The translations under genes were made by a program, and so were the position numbers. From Glaciimonas sp. CA11.2 (GTDB taxonomy: Bacteria; Pseudomonadota; Gammaproteobacteria; Burkholderiales; Burkholderiaceae_D): a stretch of 64,000 bases of DNA. Under the pieces are notes generated by a model. The model worked only from the letters and a program-made list of their open reading frames with translations, had not been told where the DNA came from and searched no databases. The DNA is taken from the NCBI RefSeq assembly GCF_034314045.1, contig NZ_JAVIWL010000001.1, positions 2,232,001 through 2,296,000 on the forward strand, written 5' to 3'. This document shows, piece after piece, positions 41,361 through 49,090 of this stretch (position 1 is the stretch's first letter; each line of letters opens with the position of its first letter).

Positions 41361-42017
41361 TTAGACCGGCGGTACTAAAGACAGGTAGAAAGCATGCAAT
41401 TTATCCACTTGAGGCACCAATGCCGCAACATTAGAGTTGTTAAAAATAACATCATTTGCCACTTGCAAGCGCTGCGTCCGTGTTGCTTGTACGGCCATGA
41501 TCGCTTGCACTTGTGATGCGGTCATCGTATTGCGTTGCATCACTCTTTCGATTTGCGTCTGCTCGTCACAATCAACGACTAATACGCGCGTTACGCGTTG
41601 TTTCCAGCTACCGGACTCCACTAATAACGGAATTCCCAACATCACGTAAAGCCCGCGCGCCGCCTGAATCTCCAGCGCAGTTCCGGCACGAATTAAAGGA
41701 TGCAGGATTGCTTCGAGGCGCTGTTTGGCAGTGGCATCTGAAAATACAAGTTCGCGCATTTTTTTGCGATCCATGGCGCCGTTCGGCGCAATGAAATCGC
41801 GACCAAATGCGGCGTGGATCGCTGCGATGCCAGCGCCATTGGCGGCAGTCAGCTGATGGGCGATCATATCAGTATCGATGACTGCAACGCCGCGCTCGGC
41901 AAACAGATTAGCAACGGTGGTTTTTCCGCTCCCGATACCGCCCGTTAAGCCGATTAAAAACGGCACAGGTAATATGGCGTCTAGTGGATTTGAATCCGAT
42001 ATCAAGGGTTGGGCCAT
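41361..42017 (-). CDS. coaE: Dephospho-CoA kinase
   Basis: Last step of coenzyme A synthesis. The P-loop is LTGGIGSGKTTVAN and the DTDMIAHQLT block binds the substrate. I prefer ATG 42017 (218 residues). A TTG at 42035 would overlap the end of pilD by 11 bases and add six residues; neither has a clear ribosome binding site. Gene order pilD-coaE-zapD-yacG is conserved. Confidence 0.94.
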   Translation of the reverse strand: MAQPLISDSNPLDAILPVPFLIGLTGGIGSGKTTVANLFAERGVAVIDTDMIAHQLTAANGAGIAAIHAAFGRDFIAPNGAMDRKKMRELVFSDATAKQRLEAILHPLIRAGTALEIQAARGLYVMLGIPLLVESGSWKQRVTRVLVVDCDEQTQIERVMQRNTMTASQVQAIMAVQATRTQRLQVANDVIFNNSNVAALVPQVDKLHAFYLSLVPPV

Positions 42018-42024
42018 GTTGAGG

Positions 42025-42915
42025 TTATACGACAAAACCGAAATAGGCTTCTAAAATCGGGTGGCCGTAGAGCAATGCAAGTAGTCCTGCTCCCGCCAGA
42101 TAAGGTCCAAACGGAATAGGTTTGTCGCGCCCCCGACGGCTGAAAATGATCAGCAAAATTCCTACAAATGCGCCCACCAGCGACGAAAAAAGAATAATAA
42201 CCGGTAGCATCTTCCAACCCAGCCATGCGCCTAAAGCGGCCAATAGCTTAAAGTCGCCATAACCCATGCCTTCTTTACCGGTTGTCAGCTTGAACAACCA
42301 ATATATTGACCATAATGCAATATAACCAGCCGCGGCGCCGATAACCGCGTCGATTAACGGTACAAAGGTTCCACCAATATTAATGAGCAGACCACCCCAT
42401 AATAAGCTCAAGGTCAGATCGTCTGGAAGCAATTGCGTATCGGCATCGATGAATGTCATGGCCAGCAAAAAATAGACGAACAGCAACGTTGCCAATCCCG
42501 TCCAGCCACTTCCAAACCGCCAGATCAGGAAGCCTGAAAGTAATCCGGTCACCAATTCGACGATAGGATAGCGTTTCGAAATAGGTGTCTTGCAGGACGC
42601 GCATTTGCCGCCTAATACGAGATAACTTATTACCGGAATGTTCTCCAGGGCACCGAGTTGGTGATGACATTGGGGGCAAGCGGAGCGGGGTAAGGTCAGA
42701 TTGTAGCGATCAGTGTGCGGCAATTCCTTGCCACTTTCCTGCGCAACGTAGTTGTCGGATTCGCGTTGCATCATTTTGGGCAAGCGATGTATGACGACGT
42801 TTAAAAAACTGCCAATCAGCAATCCAAAAATAGCGGCAAATAGGGCGGGAATCAGACTTCCTGCGGGTGCAAATAAGACACCACCGAACGCGTTATTCTG
42901 TAAAAACTCATTCAT
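42025..42915 (-). CDS. pilD: Type IV prepilin peptidase / N-methyltransferase
   Basis: Inner-membrane aspartyl protease that cleaves and methylates type IV prepilins and pseudopilins. The N-terminal zinc-type cysteines (80, 83, 105 and 108, in CPQC and CASC) belong to the methylase part. The protease aspartates are in FIDADTQLLPD (about 157-159) and GYGDFK (221). Eight or so membrane segments fill 296 residues. In related genomes pilD follows pilC directly; here more than 6 kb of other genes lie between, so pilD must use its own promoter in 42916-43490. Confidence 0.95.
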   Translation of the reverse strand: MNEFLQNNAFGGVLFAPAGSLIPALFAAIFGLLIGSFLNVVIHRLPKMMQRESDNYVAQESGKELPHTDRYNLTLPRSACPQCHHQLGALENIPVISYLVLGGKCASCKTPISKRYPIVELVTGLLSGFLIWRFGSGWTGLATLLFVYFLLAMTFIDADTQLLPDDLTLSLLWGGLLINIGGTFVPLIDAVIGAAAGYIALWSIYWLFKLTTGKEGMGYGDFKLLAALGAWLGWKMLPVIILFSSLVGAFVGILLIIFSRRGRDKPIPFGPYLAGAGLLALLYGHPILEAYFGFVV

Positions 42916-43490
42916 CCGTGTGGTCGCTTTGAGAGGTTAGTGTGGCTTTATTCGTTTGGCAGATATTGCCTGGACCAATCGGTTTTATCATTCTGTGCTT
43001 TTTCGAATTTTAACATTGCGTTAGCCTCGCAATAATAAGAAAGGGGCAAAGCGTAAAAATTGATACGCAGCAAAATGCAATGGTAGTTTTATTACAGCAC
43101 GGATAGGGGGGATAAGGTGATTTTAAACGGCAATGTTATGGGGTTTTCTTAATTTTCTCCATGCCATAAAGAGCTCGGAATATCGTTGGATACATCTCTT
43201 TAGCGAAGCAATAACCCCTCTAATCGAGGCCAAAGATCAAATAAGGCGCATGTGCTTTAAAAGAATATACCTAAATAATAGGTAGGTAATACAAATAATA
43301 ATTGTTTTACAGGTATTGCATTCGACGTTATAGTTTTGAGCGATCAGAATGACAATCACCTTAAAGATCAACGCTTTACAAAAAGTGTCATGCGCCAAAA
43401 GTAGTACAACTAGCGATCCAGCAAATAATCGCAATGGATCAGAGTGGTTTTCTGGCTCATTAAAAATTTTTGAGGAAATGCATCAGGCCC
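42916..43490. other. AT-rich intergenic region between pilD and the LysR gene
   Basis: 575 bp with divergent genes on both sides. It must contain promoters for pilD (minus) and the LysR gene (plus). It is rich in A/T runs and short repeats. A hydrophobic 65-codon minus-strand frame (43237-43434) lacks a ribosome binding site and family features, so I do not call it. Confidence 0.45.
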
Positions 43491-44390
43491 ATGCGACTGA
43501 CCCTTAGACAATTGCAAATATTTCTTGCCGTGGCGCAAGAGGGAAGTACCACAGCGGCCTCAAATGCGGTTGCCTTGTCGCAGTCCGCGACCAGCGCGTC
43601 CTTAAATGAACTGGAGATGCTGTTAGGGATTCAATTATTTGACCGGGTTGGAAAACGTCTGTTACTCAATGATAACGGACGGTTGATGTTGTCGCAGGCG
43701 CGACAAATACTGGATGCGGCTATGACGATAGAACAACAATTTATGACCTCTATGGCGTCTACCGGTGGCGGCATGCGCATTGGTGCAAGTTCGACGATTG
43801 GCAGCTACTTATTGCCGACCATGCTTGCTAGTTCGATTCATCGCGATGCGGACAGCTATCCACGGATCACGATTGCCAATACGGCAGATATCACAACAGC
43901 GGTCAGCAATTTTGAGGTGGATATCGGACTTATTGAAGGTCCCAGCCACCGTTCAGATCTGGAAGTAGAACCGTGGATACGGGATGAGTTAATTATCGTC
44001 GCCGCACCGACGCATGCTCTTGTCGTGAGTAAGTCAGCCGGAAAAGTATCGTTAAAATCACTGCGGGGCGCAGGTTGGTTGATGCGTGAGGCAGGGTCTG
44101 GCACGCGTGAAGCAGTTGAATATGCGCTGCTACCCCATCTGCATTCAGTACGAACGGTATGCGAGTTCAGTAATTCCGAAGCGATCAAATATGCTGCGGC
44201 GGAAGGCTTGGGGCTGGCTTGCCTGTCACGTTGCGTGGTCAAAGATATTATTGAGATGGGACGATTGGTCGAGGTCAAAACAGTGCTGCCAGAACTGAAC
44301 AGACAGTTTTATCTAGTACGTAGTAGATATAAAATCCTATCGCCTCGGTTGCTGCATTTTCACAAATTTTGTCAGGAATGGACCCGATAA
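43491..44390 (+). CDS. LysR family regulator, YeiE-like
   Basis: One-component transcription regulator with N-terminal winged helix (MRLTLRQLQIFLAVAQ and on) and a periplasmic-binding-like effector domain. Across its 299 residues it shares blocks with E. coli YeiE as I remember it: LFDRVGKRLLLN, ASSTIGSYLLP, VDIGLIEGPSHRS, REAGSGTREAVEYALL and SNSEAIKYAAAEGLGL. YeiE in enterobacteria is reported to respond to sulfite. The next genes encode a sulfite dehydrogenase and its cytochrome, so this regulator probably controls them. ATG 43491 is preferred over an upstream TTG (43470). A hairpin-like CAGCATTTTTGCTG (44407-44420) follows the stop. Confidence 0.82.
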   Translation: MRLTLRQLQIFLAVAQEGSTTAASNAVALSQSATSASLNELEMLLGIQLFDRVGKRLLLNDNGRLMLSQARQILDAAMTIEQQFMTSMASTGGGMRIGASSTIGSYLLPTMLASSIHRDADSYPRITIANTADITTAVSNFEVDIGLIEGPSHRSDLEVEPWIRDELIIVAAPTHALVVSKSAGKVSLKSLRGAGWLMREAGSGTREAVEYALLPHLHSVRTVCEFSNSEAIKYAAAEGLGLACLSRCVVKDIIEMGRLVEVKTVLPELNRQFYLVRSRYKILSPRLLHFHKFCQEWTR

Positions 44391-44659
44391 TACTGCATCA
44401 AAATGACAGCATTTTTGCTGCAATGTTTGTCCTAAGTGAGTTCTTCTGCAGAGTGTGTTGAGTCAATCCGTCGCCAGCTTGTGCCAGACCAGAAGGCAGG
44501 CGATTCAGTCAGGTTATATGTTTTAGCGAGCCATAAAACTATCACTACACGCGCAAAATCGTTCCAGCGGCATTACACCTTCTAACGTACTGTCTGCATG
44601 ACTAAAACCCTATTGCGTAAGACCGAAATAACCATCACCAAATCAAGGAGATTTTATCC

Positions 44660-45967
44660 ATGAACGCCAAGCTGAAAAACCTTGCCTTATCTGGCGAACC
44701 CGAAATATCCCCGCTGCCTGACCTATCCACGTTATCTCCAACTTCGCGGCGTCGCTTCATGCGCGGAGCGAGTTTGCTCGCAGCAGGTCTGGCGGCCAAC
44801 CCGCTCGCAAGTCTCGCCGCAACCATCCAGGCCAAAGACGACGGCGTAACCTTTGCTGATGGTCCGCGGGAATTGATCGCCTATCCGCAAAAGCGTCCGC
44901 TGATTCGGGTTACGACCCGCCCACCACATTTAGAGACGCCATTCGAGGTATTTAATCACGGTCCTATTACGCCTAACGATGCGTTTTTTGTGCGCTATCA
45001 TCTGGCAAATATTCCCACTTCGGTTGATCTGAAAACTTATCGACTGACGGTGACGGGACTGGTCAGCAAACCCTTGAGTCTCTCTCTGGCTGAGCTGAAA
45101 TCATTGGCTGAACCGGTCGAAATAGTGGCCGTTAATCAGTGTTCAGGGAACAGTCGCGGCTTTTCATCGCCGCGTGTGTTTGGCGCACAGTTGGCGAATG
45201 GTGCCATGGGCAATGCGCGGTGGGTGGGCGTGCCACTCAAGACTGTACTTGAAAAAGCCGGTGTTGGCGCGGGAGCCAAACAAGTCACCTTTAACGGCCT
45301 CGATCAGCCGGTATTGCCCAGCACCTCAGATTTCAGAAAAGCGCTGGACGTCGAGCACGCGTTAAGTCCAGACGTGCTGCTTGCCTGGAGCATGAACGGA
45401 GAAGATCTTCCCTATTTGAACGGCTATCCTTTGAAACTGATAGTACCCGGTTATTTTGGTACTTACTGGATCAAGCATCTGTCCGAGATCGAAGTCATTG
45501 ATCACACTTTTGACGGTCACGATGCCCTGTTCATGACTACCGCTTATCGTGTGCCGGATAACGACTGCATGTGCGTGGCGCCAGGCACAGCGCCTGATAA
45601 AACCAGACCAATCTCGACCTTGCCAATACGCAGTTTTATCACCAACGTCGCCAATGGCGGTGTATTGGCATCCGGTCGCATGGTGGAACTTAAGGGCATT
45701 GCTTTCGACAGCGGTGCTGGCCTGAGAACGGTCGATGTCTCTATCGATGGCGGACAGAGTTGGCAGCCCGCCAAACTCGGTCGTGATCTGGGACGCTATT
45801 CCTTCCGCGAGTGGAGTTTGCCGGTACGTTTCAGTCAACGCGGTAATGCCGTGTTGCAGGTGCGAGCCAGTAACAAGCAGGGCGAGGTACAGCCAGCCAT
45901 TGCCAGCTGGAATCCCGGCGGATATCGACGCAATGTCATCGAATCGACCAACGTCACCATCGCTTAA
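44660..45967 (+). CDS. Sulfite dehydrogenase, molybdopterin subunit (SorA/SoxC-like), Tat-exported
   Basis: Periplasmic sulfite-oxidase-family molybdoenzyme predicted to oxidise sulfite to sulfate with a cytochrome c acceptor. A twin-arginine signal (SRRRFMRGASLLAAGLAA, about 29-46) follows an unusually long 28-residue leader. The molybdenum-ligating cysteine is Cys161 in NQCSGNSRGF. The oxidoreductase molybdopterin domain is followed by the C-terminal Mo-co dimerisation domain (from about residue 320, VDVSIDGGQSW). AAGGAG precedes the start. The cytochrome gene begins 11 bp after the stop. Methionine sulfoxide reductase MsrP is excluded by size and the dimerisation domain. Confidence 0.88.
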   Translation: MNAKLKNLALSGEPEISPLPDLSTLSPTSRRRFMRGASLLAAGLAANPLASLAATIQAKDDGVTFADGPRELIAYPQKRPLIRVTTRPPHLETPFEVFNHGPITPNDAFFVRYHLANIPTSVDLKTYRLTVTGLVSKPLSLSLAELKSLAEPVEIVAVNQCSGNSRGFSSPRVFGAQLANGAMGNARWVGVPLKTVLEKAGVGAGAKQVTFNGLDQPVLPSTSDFRKALDVEHALSPDVLLAWSMNGEDLPYLNGYPLKLIVPGYFGTYWIKHLSEIEVIDHTFDGHDALFMTTAYRVPDNDCMCVAPGTAPDKTRPISTLPIRSFITNVANGGVLASGRMVELKGIAFDSGAGLRTVDVSIDGGQSWQPAKLGRDLGRYSFREWSLPVRFSQRGNAVLQVRASNKQGEVQPAIASWNPGGYRRNVIESTNVTIA

Positions 45968-45978
45968 GGAGAATGCTC

Positions 45979-46650
45979 ATGAAACGTCTTGTAATTGCAT
46001 GTGCTGGCCTCTCATTAGTCAGCGTTGCGCTGCTGGCACAGGCCGCACCTAACATCAATACACTGCCGCCCGAAACAGCAAAATTAACCTTCTCAGCTTT
46101 GCCCGGTTATATGATCGCGATGCAAAAATGTGCCATTTGCCATTCAGCCGATTATGTCAAATATCAACCGCCGGGGATGACGTTAACGCAATGGACCGCT
46201 GAGGTCGGTAAGATGCAGCATCTGTATGGCGCACCGGTCACCGATGACGATGTCAAAAAAATAGGTGCCTATCTGGCTGTGACTTATGGCACCGCCAAAG
46301 AAAGCGCTTTACCCGCAGAGCTGAAGACTGCTGCGGTTAACGCGCCTGAAACAGCGCTGAATCCCAGCGCTACGACGCCAGCTTTGCCGGTCGGAAAAAG
46401 TATCGATGCCAAAGCACTCCTTGCGGCTAATAGTTGCCTGAGTTGTCATGCCATCGACCAAAAAATCGTCGGTCCGTCCTATCACGATGTCGCACTCAAG
46501 TATCACGCTGATCCTGAAGCGGTAAGCAAACTTGAAACCAGTATTCGCAACGGCGGCGCTGGTAAATGGGGCGCGATTCCGATGCCCGCCTTTGCACAAC
46601 TAAAGCCGGAAGAGCTGCGCGCATTGGCCGAGTTTGTGTTGAAGCAATAA
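45979..46650 (+). CDS. Di-heme cytochrome c, probable electron acceptor of the sulfite dehydrogenase
   Basis: Periplasmic protein of 223 residues with a Sec signal peptide (about 1-23) and two heme sites, CAICH (Cys51) and CLSCH (Cys153). The first half looks like the SorB subunit of sulfite dehydrogenase. The second half looks like a class I c551-type cytochrome with methionine ligand in IPMPAF (about 202). A Pro/Ala-rich linker (about 108-140) joins them. ATG 45979 lies 8 bases behind AAGGAG; the ATG at 45973 is too close to it. This is the last gene of the operon. Confidence 0.87.
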   Translation: MKRLVIACAGLSLVSVALLAQAAPNINTLPPETAKLTFSALPGYMIAMQKCAICHSADYVKYQPPGMTLTQWTAEVGKMQHLYGAPVTDDDVKKIGAYLAVTYGTAKESALPAELKTAAVNAPETALNPSATTPALPVGKSIDAKALLAANSCLSCHAIDQKIVGPSYHDVALKYHADPEAVSKLETSIRNGGAGKWGAIPMPAFAQLKPEELRALAEFVLKQ

Positions 46651-46652
46651 AT

Positions 46653-46690
46653 TTAACCATGTTGTGCAGACCGTTGCGCAACATGGTTAA
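46653..46690 (+). terminator. Hairpin after the cytochrome gene
   Basis: TTAACCATGTTG and CAACATGGTTAA form a perfect 12-bp stem with a 14-base loop, directly behind the stop codon. A second small stem (CGCTGC-ATT-GCAGCG, 46691-46705) follows. There is no T tract, so it may stabilise the 3' end or act as a weak terminator. Confidence 0.5.
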
Positions 46691-46753
46691 CGCTGCATTG
46701 CAGCGCAAACGCACCGCAACCACGGTTAAATGACCTTATCGATTAGTAATGCG

Positions 46754-47080
46754 TTATACAGCGTTAGTGCTGATGCGGTCATTCATTCTGTCGATACGAC
46801 GTGCCGCCATTTCTGCGAGAAGTTGGGATGACGATAATGCGAGGCGCAGCAAGGTCTCGGTATCGAGATTGTTGAGCGTTGGCATCGTTCCATCATCTCT
46901 ATCCGTATTACTCAAATGCGCCAGATCAATGCATGTTTTTACACCTTGGCAGATATCCACTGTCAGGGCATAAAATTGCGCATGCTCGTCGCCTTTAAGC
47001 TGAGGTAAAAGCCATGAAAACGATGTATGGAATGACTCTGTTGCGGAAGCTGACGGTGGAGTCCTGGATGGCTCGGTCAT
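46754..47080 (-). CDS. Small protein of unknown function, translationally coupled
   Basis: I do not recognise this 108-residue protein. It is soluble, mostly helical by eye, with a hydrophobic-patterned middle (SFHTSFSWLLPQLKG) and an amphipathic C-terminal helix (LLRLALSSSQLLAEMAARR). ATG 47080 is preceded by GAGGTG at six bases and overlaps the stop of the upstream 36-codon ORF as ATGA, a sign of translational coupling. The longer frame from GTG 47095 lacks that site. A structured leader with its own promoter lies upstream. Confidence 0.6.
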   Translation of the reverse strand: MTEPSRTPPSASATESFHTSFSWLLPQLKGDEHAQFYALTVDICQGVKTCIDLAHLSNTDRDDGTMPTLNNLDTETLLRLALSSSQLLAEMAARRIDRMNDRISTNAV

Positions 47081-47187
47081 GATTGCACCTCGCACTTGGT
47101 GAGCAAGTTTGCGACAGCGTCGGCTTGGTTAAGTAATTTATCGAAGATTTGTAAATCAGATTGTCGGTGCGTGATGATTCTTTGCAT
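47077..47187 (-). CDS. Short 36-residue ORF coupled to the next gene
   Basis: The frame starts at ATG 47187 with GGAAG six bases upstream and encodes 36 residues (start MQRIITHRQSDLQIF). It stops at 47077-47079, overlapping the following gene by four bases. It may be a regulatory short ORF whose translation opens the next gene, like icd ahead of ant in phage P1. A CTTCCG string in the leader (47226-47231) is complementary to its CGGAAG ribosome binding site (47194-47199). Confidence 0.5.
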   Translation of the reverse strand: MQRIITHRQSDLQIFDKLLNQADAVANLLTKCEVQS

Positions 47188-47400
47188 TTGTGACTTCCGT
47201 AAGTGGCGGTTTAACCGCGCCCTTCCGGAAGGTATATAGCAGGGACAAAGACCGATACCCACAGCGACCGGCAACCCGAAGGTTCCCCACCATTGCCGAC
47301 CAGTGACGGCGCAACAAAGGTAGAAGCACGAAACGGCATTACGCCGTATGTGCGCTGTAGGTAATTCAGGCGACTAAACCCGGTCCCCTTTTTCTCAGAG
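47188..47400 (-). ncRNA. Structured leader RNA, possibly C4 antisense RNA-like
   Basis: Read on the minus strand, this stretch has several stable elements: ACGGC-ATTAC-GCCGT (47333-47347), a UUCG-capped stem AACC/GGTT (47273-47284), the palindrome CCTTCCGGAAGG (47221-47232) and GCGGTTTAACCGC (47206-47218). A promoter lies just upstream (47409-47437) and a coupled pair of short ORFs just downstream, the layout of phage C4 antisense RNA loci. The spurious translation of this region recalls peptides often predicted over such loci. The family name is a guess from memory. Confidence 0.4.
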
Positions 47401-47430
47401 ACGCGATGAGTATAGAGCAACATCGCGTCT
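47399..47430. promoter_or_regulatory. 10-bp inverted repeat enclosing a minus-strand -10 box
   Basis: AGACGCGATG (47399-47408) and CATCGCGTCT (47421-47430) are exact inverse complements. On plus a T tract follows, so it could be a terminator, but no plus-strand gene needs one here. On minus the spacer contains TATACT, suggesting an operator over a promoter. Confidence 0.5.
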
Positions 47431-47437
47431 TTTTGAA
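47409..47437 (-). promoter_or_regulatory. Putative promoter of the structured leader and small ORFs
   Basis: On the minus strand TTCAAA (47437-47432) and TATACT (47414-47409) are spaced by 17 bp. Transcription would start near 47402 and run through the structured leader into the two small ORFs. The -10 box lies in the loop of an inverted repeat. Confidence 0.5.
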
Positions 47438-47747
47438 GCGCCAATTGTTATTCGGTACTGATCACCCATCTAATAGGCAACGCTATGGAAGCTACGTCGT
47501 CAGCCTATTTTTGTGCAACTAGAATTGCTTTTATGTCGGTCTGGGTAGTAGGATGGTTGGCCTTCTCAATTCAAGATAAATTGTTTTTGTGAAAACGAGA
47601 TTGCGTGCAAGGTTATTGCAACCAACGCGGTTGCAGCGCATGGTATTTATCTCCTTCATAATTAATCATTTCAGCATCATAATCACCAATTTTCTGTCCT
47701 TACGCACACTGCTTATCGACCATTATCATATTCACAAAAGGGACTAT
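47438..47747. other. Intergenic region upstream of the SDR gene
   Basis: About 310 bp between the divergent promoter of the small ORFs and the SDR start. An open frame extends the SDR upstream to 47589, but its residues are hydrophobic and unlike SDR N-termini, and a better ribosome binding site precedes 47748. It presumably holds the SDR promoter; no clear hexamer pair was found. Confidence 0.4.
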
Positions 47748-48554
47748 ATGAATACGCACGCACCATCTCGTGTTGCCGTCGTCACAGGAGGTGCCCGAGG
47801 GATTGGACGCGCCATTGGCGAATGGTTTCTTCGCCATGACTACAAGGTCGTCCTGTTGGATCGGGAAAACGCCATTCTGGACCAAACCGTGGCGGTGATC
47901 GATCGTCCCGATGATGTGTTAGCGGTCTACTGTGATGTGTCTGATCCTGCGCAGGTTGACCGGGCCGCCGGAGAAGTGATCGCAAGGTTCGGCCAGGTTG
48001 ATGCGCTGGTGAATAACGCTGGCGTGGCTATCTTCAAGCCGACGCTAGAGATGTCCTTTGACGAGTGGCGCGCAATTATGGCAACGAATCTCGATGGCGT
48101 ATTCCTTTGCTCGCAAGCCTTCGGCACGCTGATGGTGAACAACGGAGGCGGTGCTATCGTCAACATCGCATCAATCTCGGGCTTGAGAGCCAGCACGCTA
48201 CGCATGGCTTACGGCACCAGCAAGGCTGCGCTGATCCACATGACAAAGCAGTACGCGGTCGAATTCGGCAGTGTCGGTGTGCGTGTCAATGCCGTCGCAC
48301 CCGGTCCGGTCGAAACTGAAATGGCAAAGCTGGTCCACAGTGCGGCGATCCGTTCAGACTACTACGACGCCATTCCACTAGGCCGGTATGCCACCACCGA
48401 AGAGATGGCCAACGTCGTCGGATTTCTATGTAGCGACGAGGCCAGCTATGTCAACGGGCAGGTCGTGGCGGTTGATGGAGGCTTTGACGCCACCGGTGTT
48501 GGCCTCCCGACGCTGCGGCGGCAGAAAGCCGGGGCAGGGCAGACTAAAGAATAA
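47748..48554 (+). CDS. SDR family NAD(P)-dependent oxidoreductase
   Basis: Classical short-chain dehydrogenase of 268 residues. The cofactor loop is TGGARGIGRAIG, the NNAGVA strand is present, and the catalytic Ser and Tyr-Lys are in NIASISG and YGTSK. The C-terminal VNGQVVAVDGGF is typical. An acidic residue (LLDRE) after the second strand favours NAD over NADP. AAAAGGG precedes ATG 47748. The substrate is unknown. It stands alone in the accessory block next to decayed transporter remnants, which hints at a former catabolic cluster. Confidence 0.85.
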   Translation: MNTHAPSRVAVVTGGARGIGRAIGEWFLRHDYKVVLLDRENAILDQTVAVIDRPDDVLAVYCDVSDPAQVDRAAGEVIARFGQVDALVNNAGVAIFKPTLEMSFDEWRAIMATNLDGVFLCSQAFGTLMVNNGGGAIVNIASISGLRASTLRMAYGTSKAALIHMTKQYAVEFGSVGVRVNAVAPGPVETEMAKLVHSAAIRSDYYDAIPLGRYATTEEMANVVGFLCSDEASYVNGQVVAVDGGFDATGVGLPTLRRQKAGAGQTKE

Positions 48555-48579
48555 AATCCGACGACACGATTCGGCAGGA

Positions 48580-48852
48580 GCCGTTTTGAAGGCGCAGTTC
48601 TTTGCGTTGAGAGGCGATATCGTGCATGACTTCGACCACGTATTGCCGTTGGCGCGGTGGTGCGCCAACCTTCTCAGGCATCAAGCTGGCAACTGCGATC
48701 GCCTTTTCCACGTTTCCGGTCAACGCCACTCCGCTAACAGAGCATTTCGAGCATCTGGTGCATTCTGGAAGCGTTGGCGGCTTCGGTCTGGTTTCCAGGC
48801 GGCCTATGCTAACCGCATCAACGGCATAACGGAGTTGGATTAACTCTCGCGG
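48580..48852 (-). pseudogene. Decayed fragment, possibly the C-terminal end of an IclR-type regulator
   Basis: In the same minus frame as the MFS remnant, about 90 residues contain strings that faintly resemble the end of IclR effector domains: a RELIQLRYAVD start and a VSGVALT strand followed by a helix with VVEVMHDIAS. No start, no DNA-binding part and no ribosome binding site are present. The similarity is weak and the call tentative. Confidence 0.25.
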
Positions 48853-48876
48853 AAATGCAAGCGCTGCGGCCGTCCG

Positions 48877-49047
48877 CACAACATCAGCAATGTGGTTAGC
48901 AAACACACCAGCGATTACATATAATCCAATTGTCTTACTGCCAGTGGTTTCCTTCACTTTTCCGACCATAAACGGACTGAAGATGCTGCCTGGTTGACCA
49001 AATGAATTGATGAAAGCGATACCTGTTGCAGTCACCATCTGAAAGTC
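48877..49047 (-). pseudogene. Remnant of an MFS transporter (last two membrane segments)
   Basis: The stretch encodes GIAFINSFGQPGSIFSPFMV followed by GKVKETTGSKTIGLYVIAG, which matches the segment 11-12 region of anion/cation symporters of the major facilitator superfamily. Nothing else of the transporter remains; the frame runs into unrelated sequence on both sides. It begins about 44 bp from the pilC stop, marking the edge of the inserted block. Confidence 0.65.
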
Positions 49048-49090
49048 GTGCAGACAGTTTATGCAGTTCCATCTTGAAAGCTGCAAACAT

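Noticed and set aside
43237..43434. Hydrophobic 65-codon minus-strand ORF between pilD and the LysR gene
   Set aside because: No ribosome binding site or family features; AT-rich sequence easily gives hydrophobic frames.
47211..47444. 77-codon minus-strand ORF over the structured leader
   Set aside because: It has no ribosome binding site, lies on palindromic RNA-like sequence, and overlaps the promoter and the better-supported short ORF start.
48388..48843. 151-codon plus-strand ORF overlapping the SDR 3' end
   Set aside because: Out-of-frame overlap with a clear SDR gene, no start signal and no recognisable domain.
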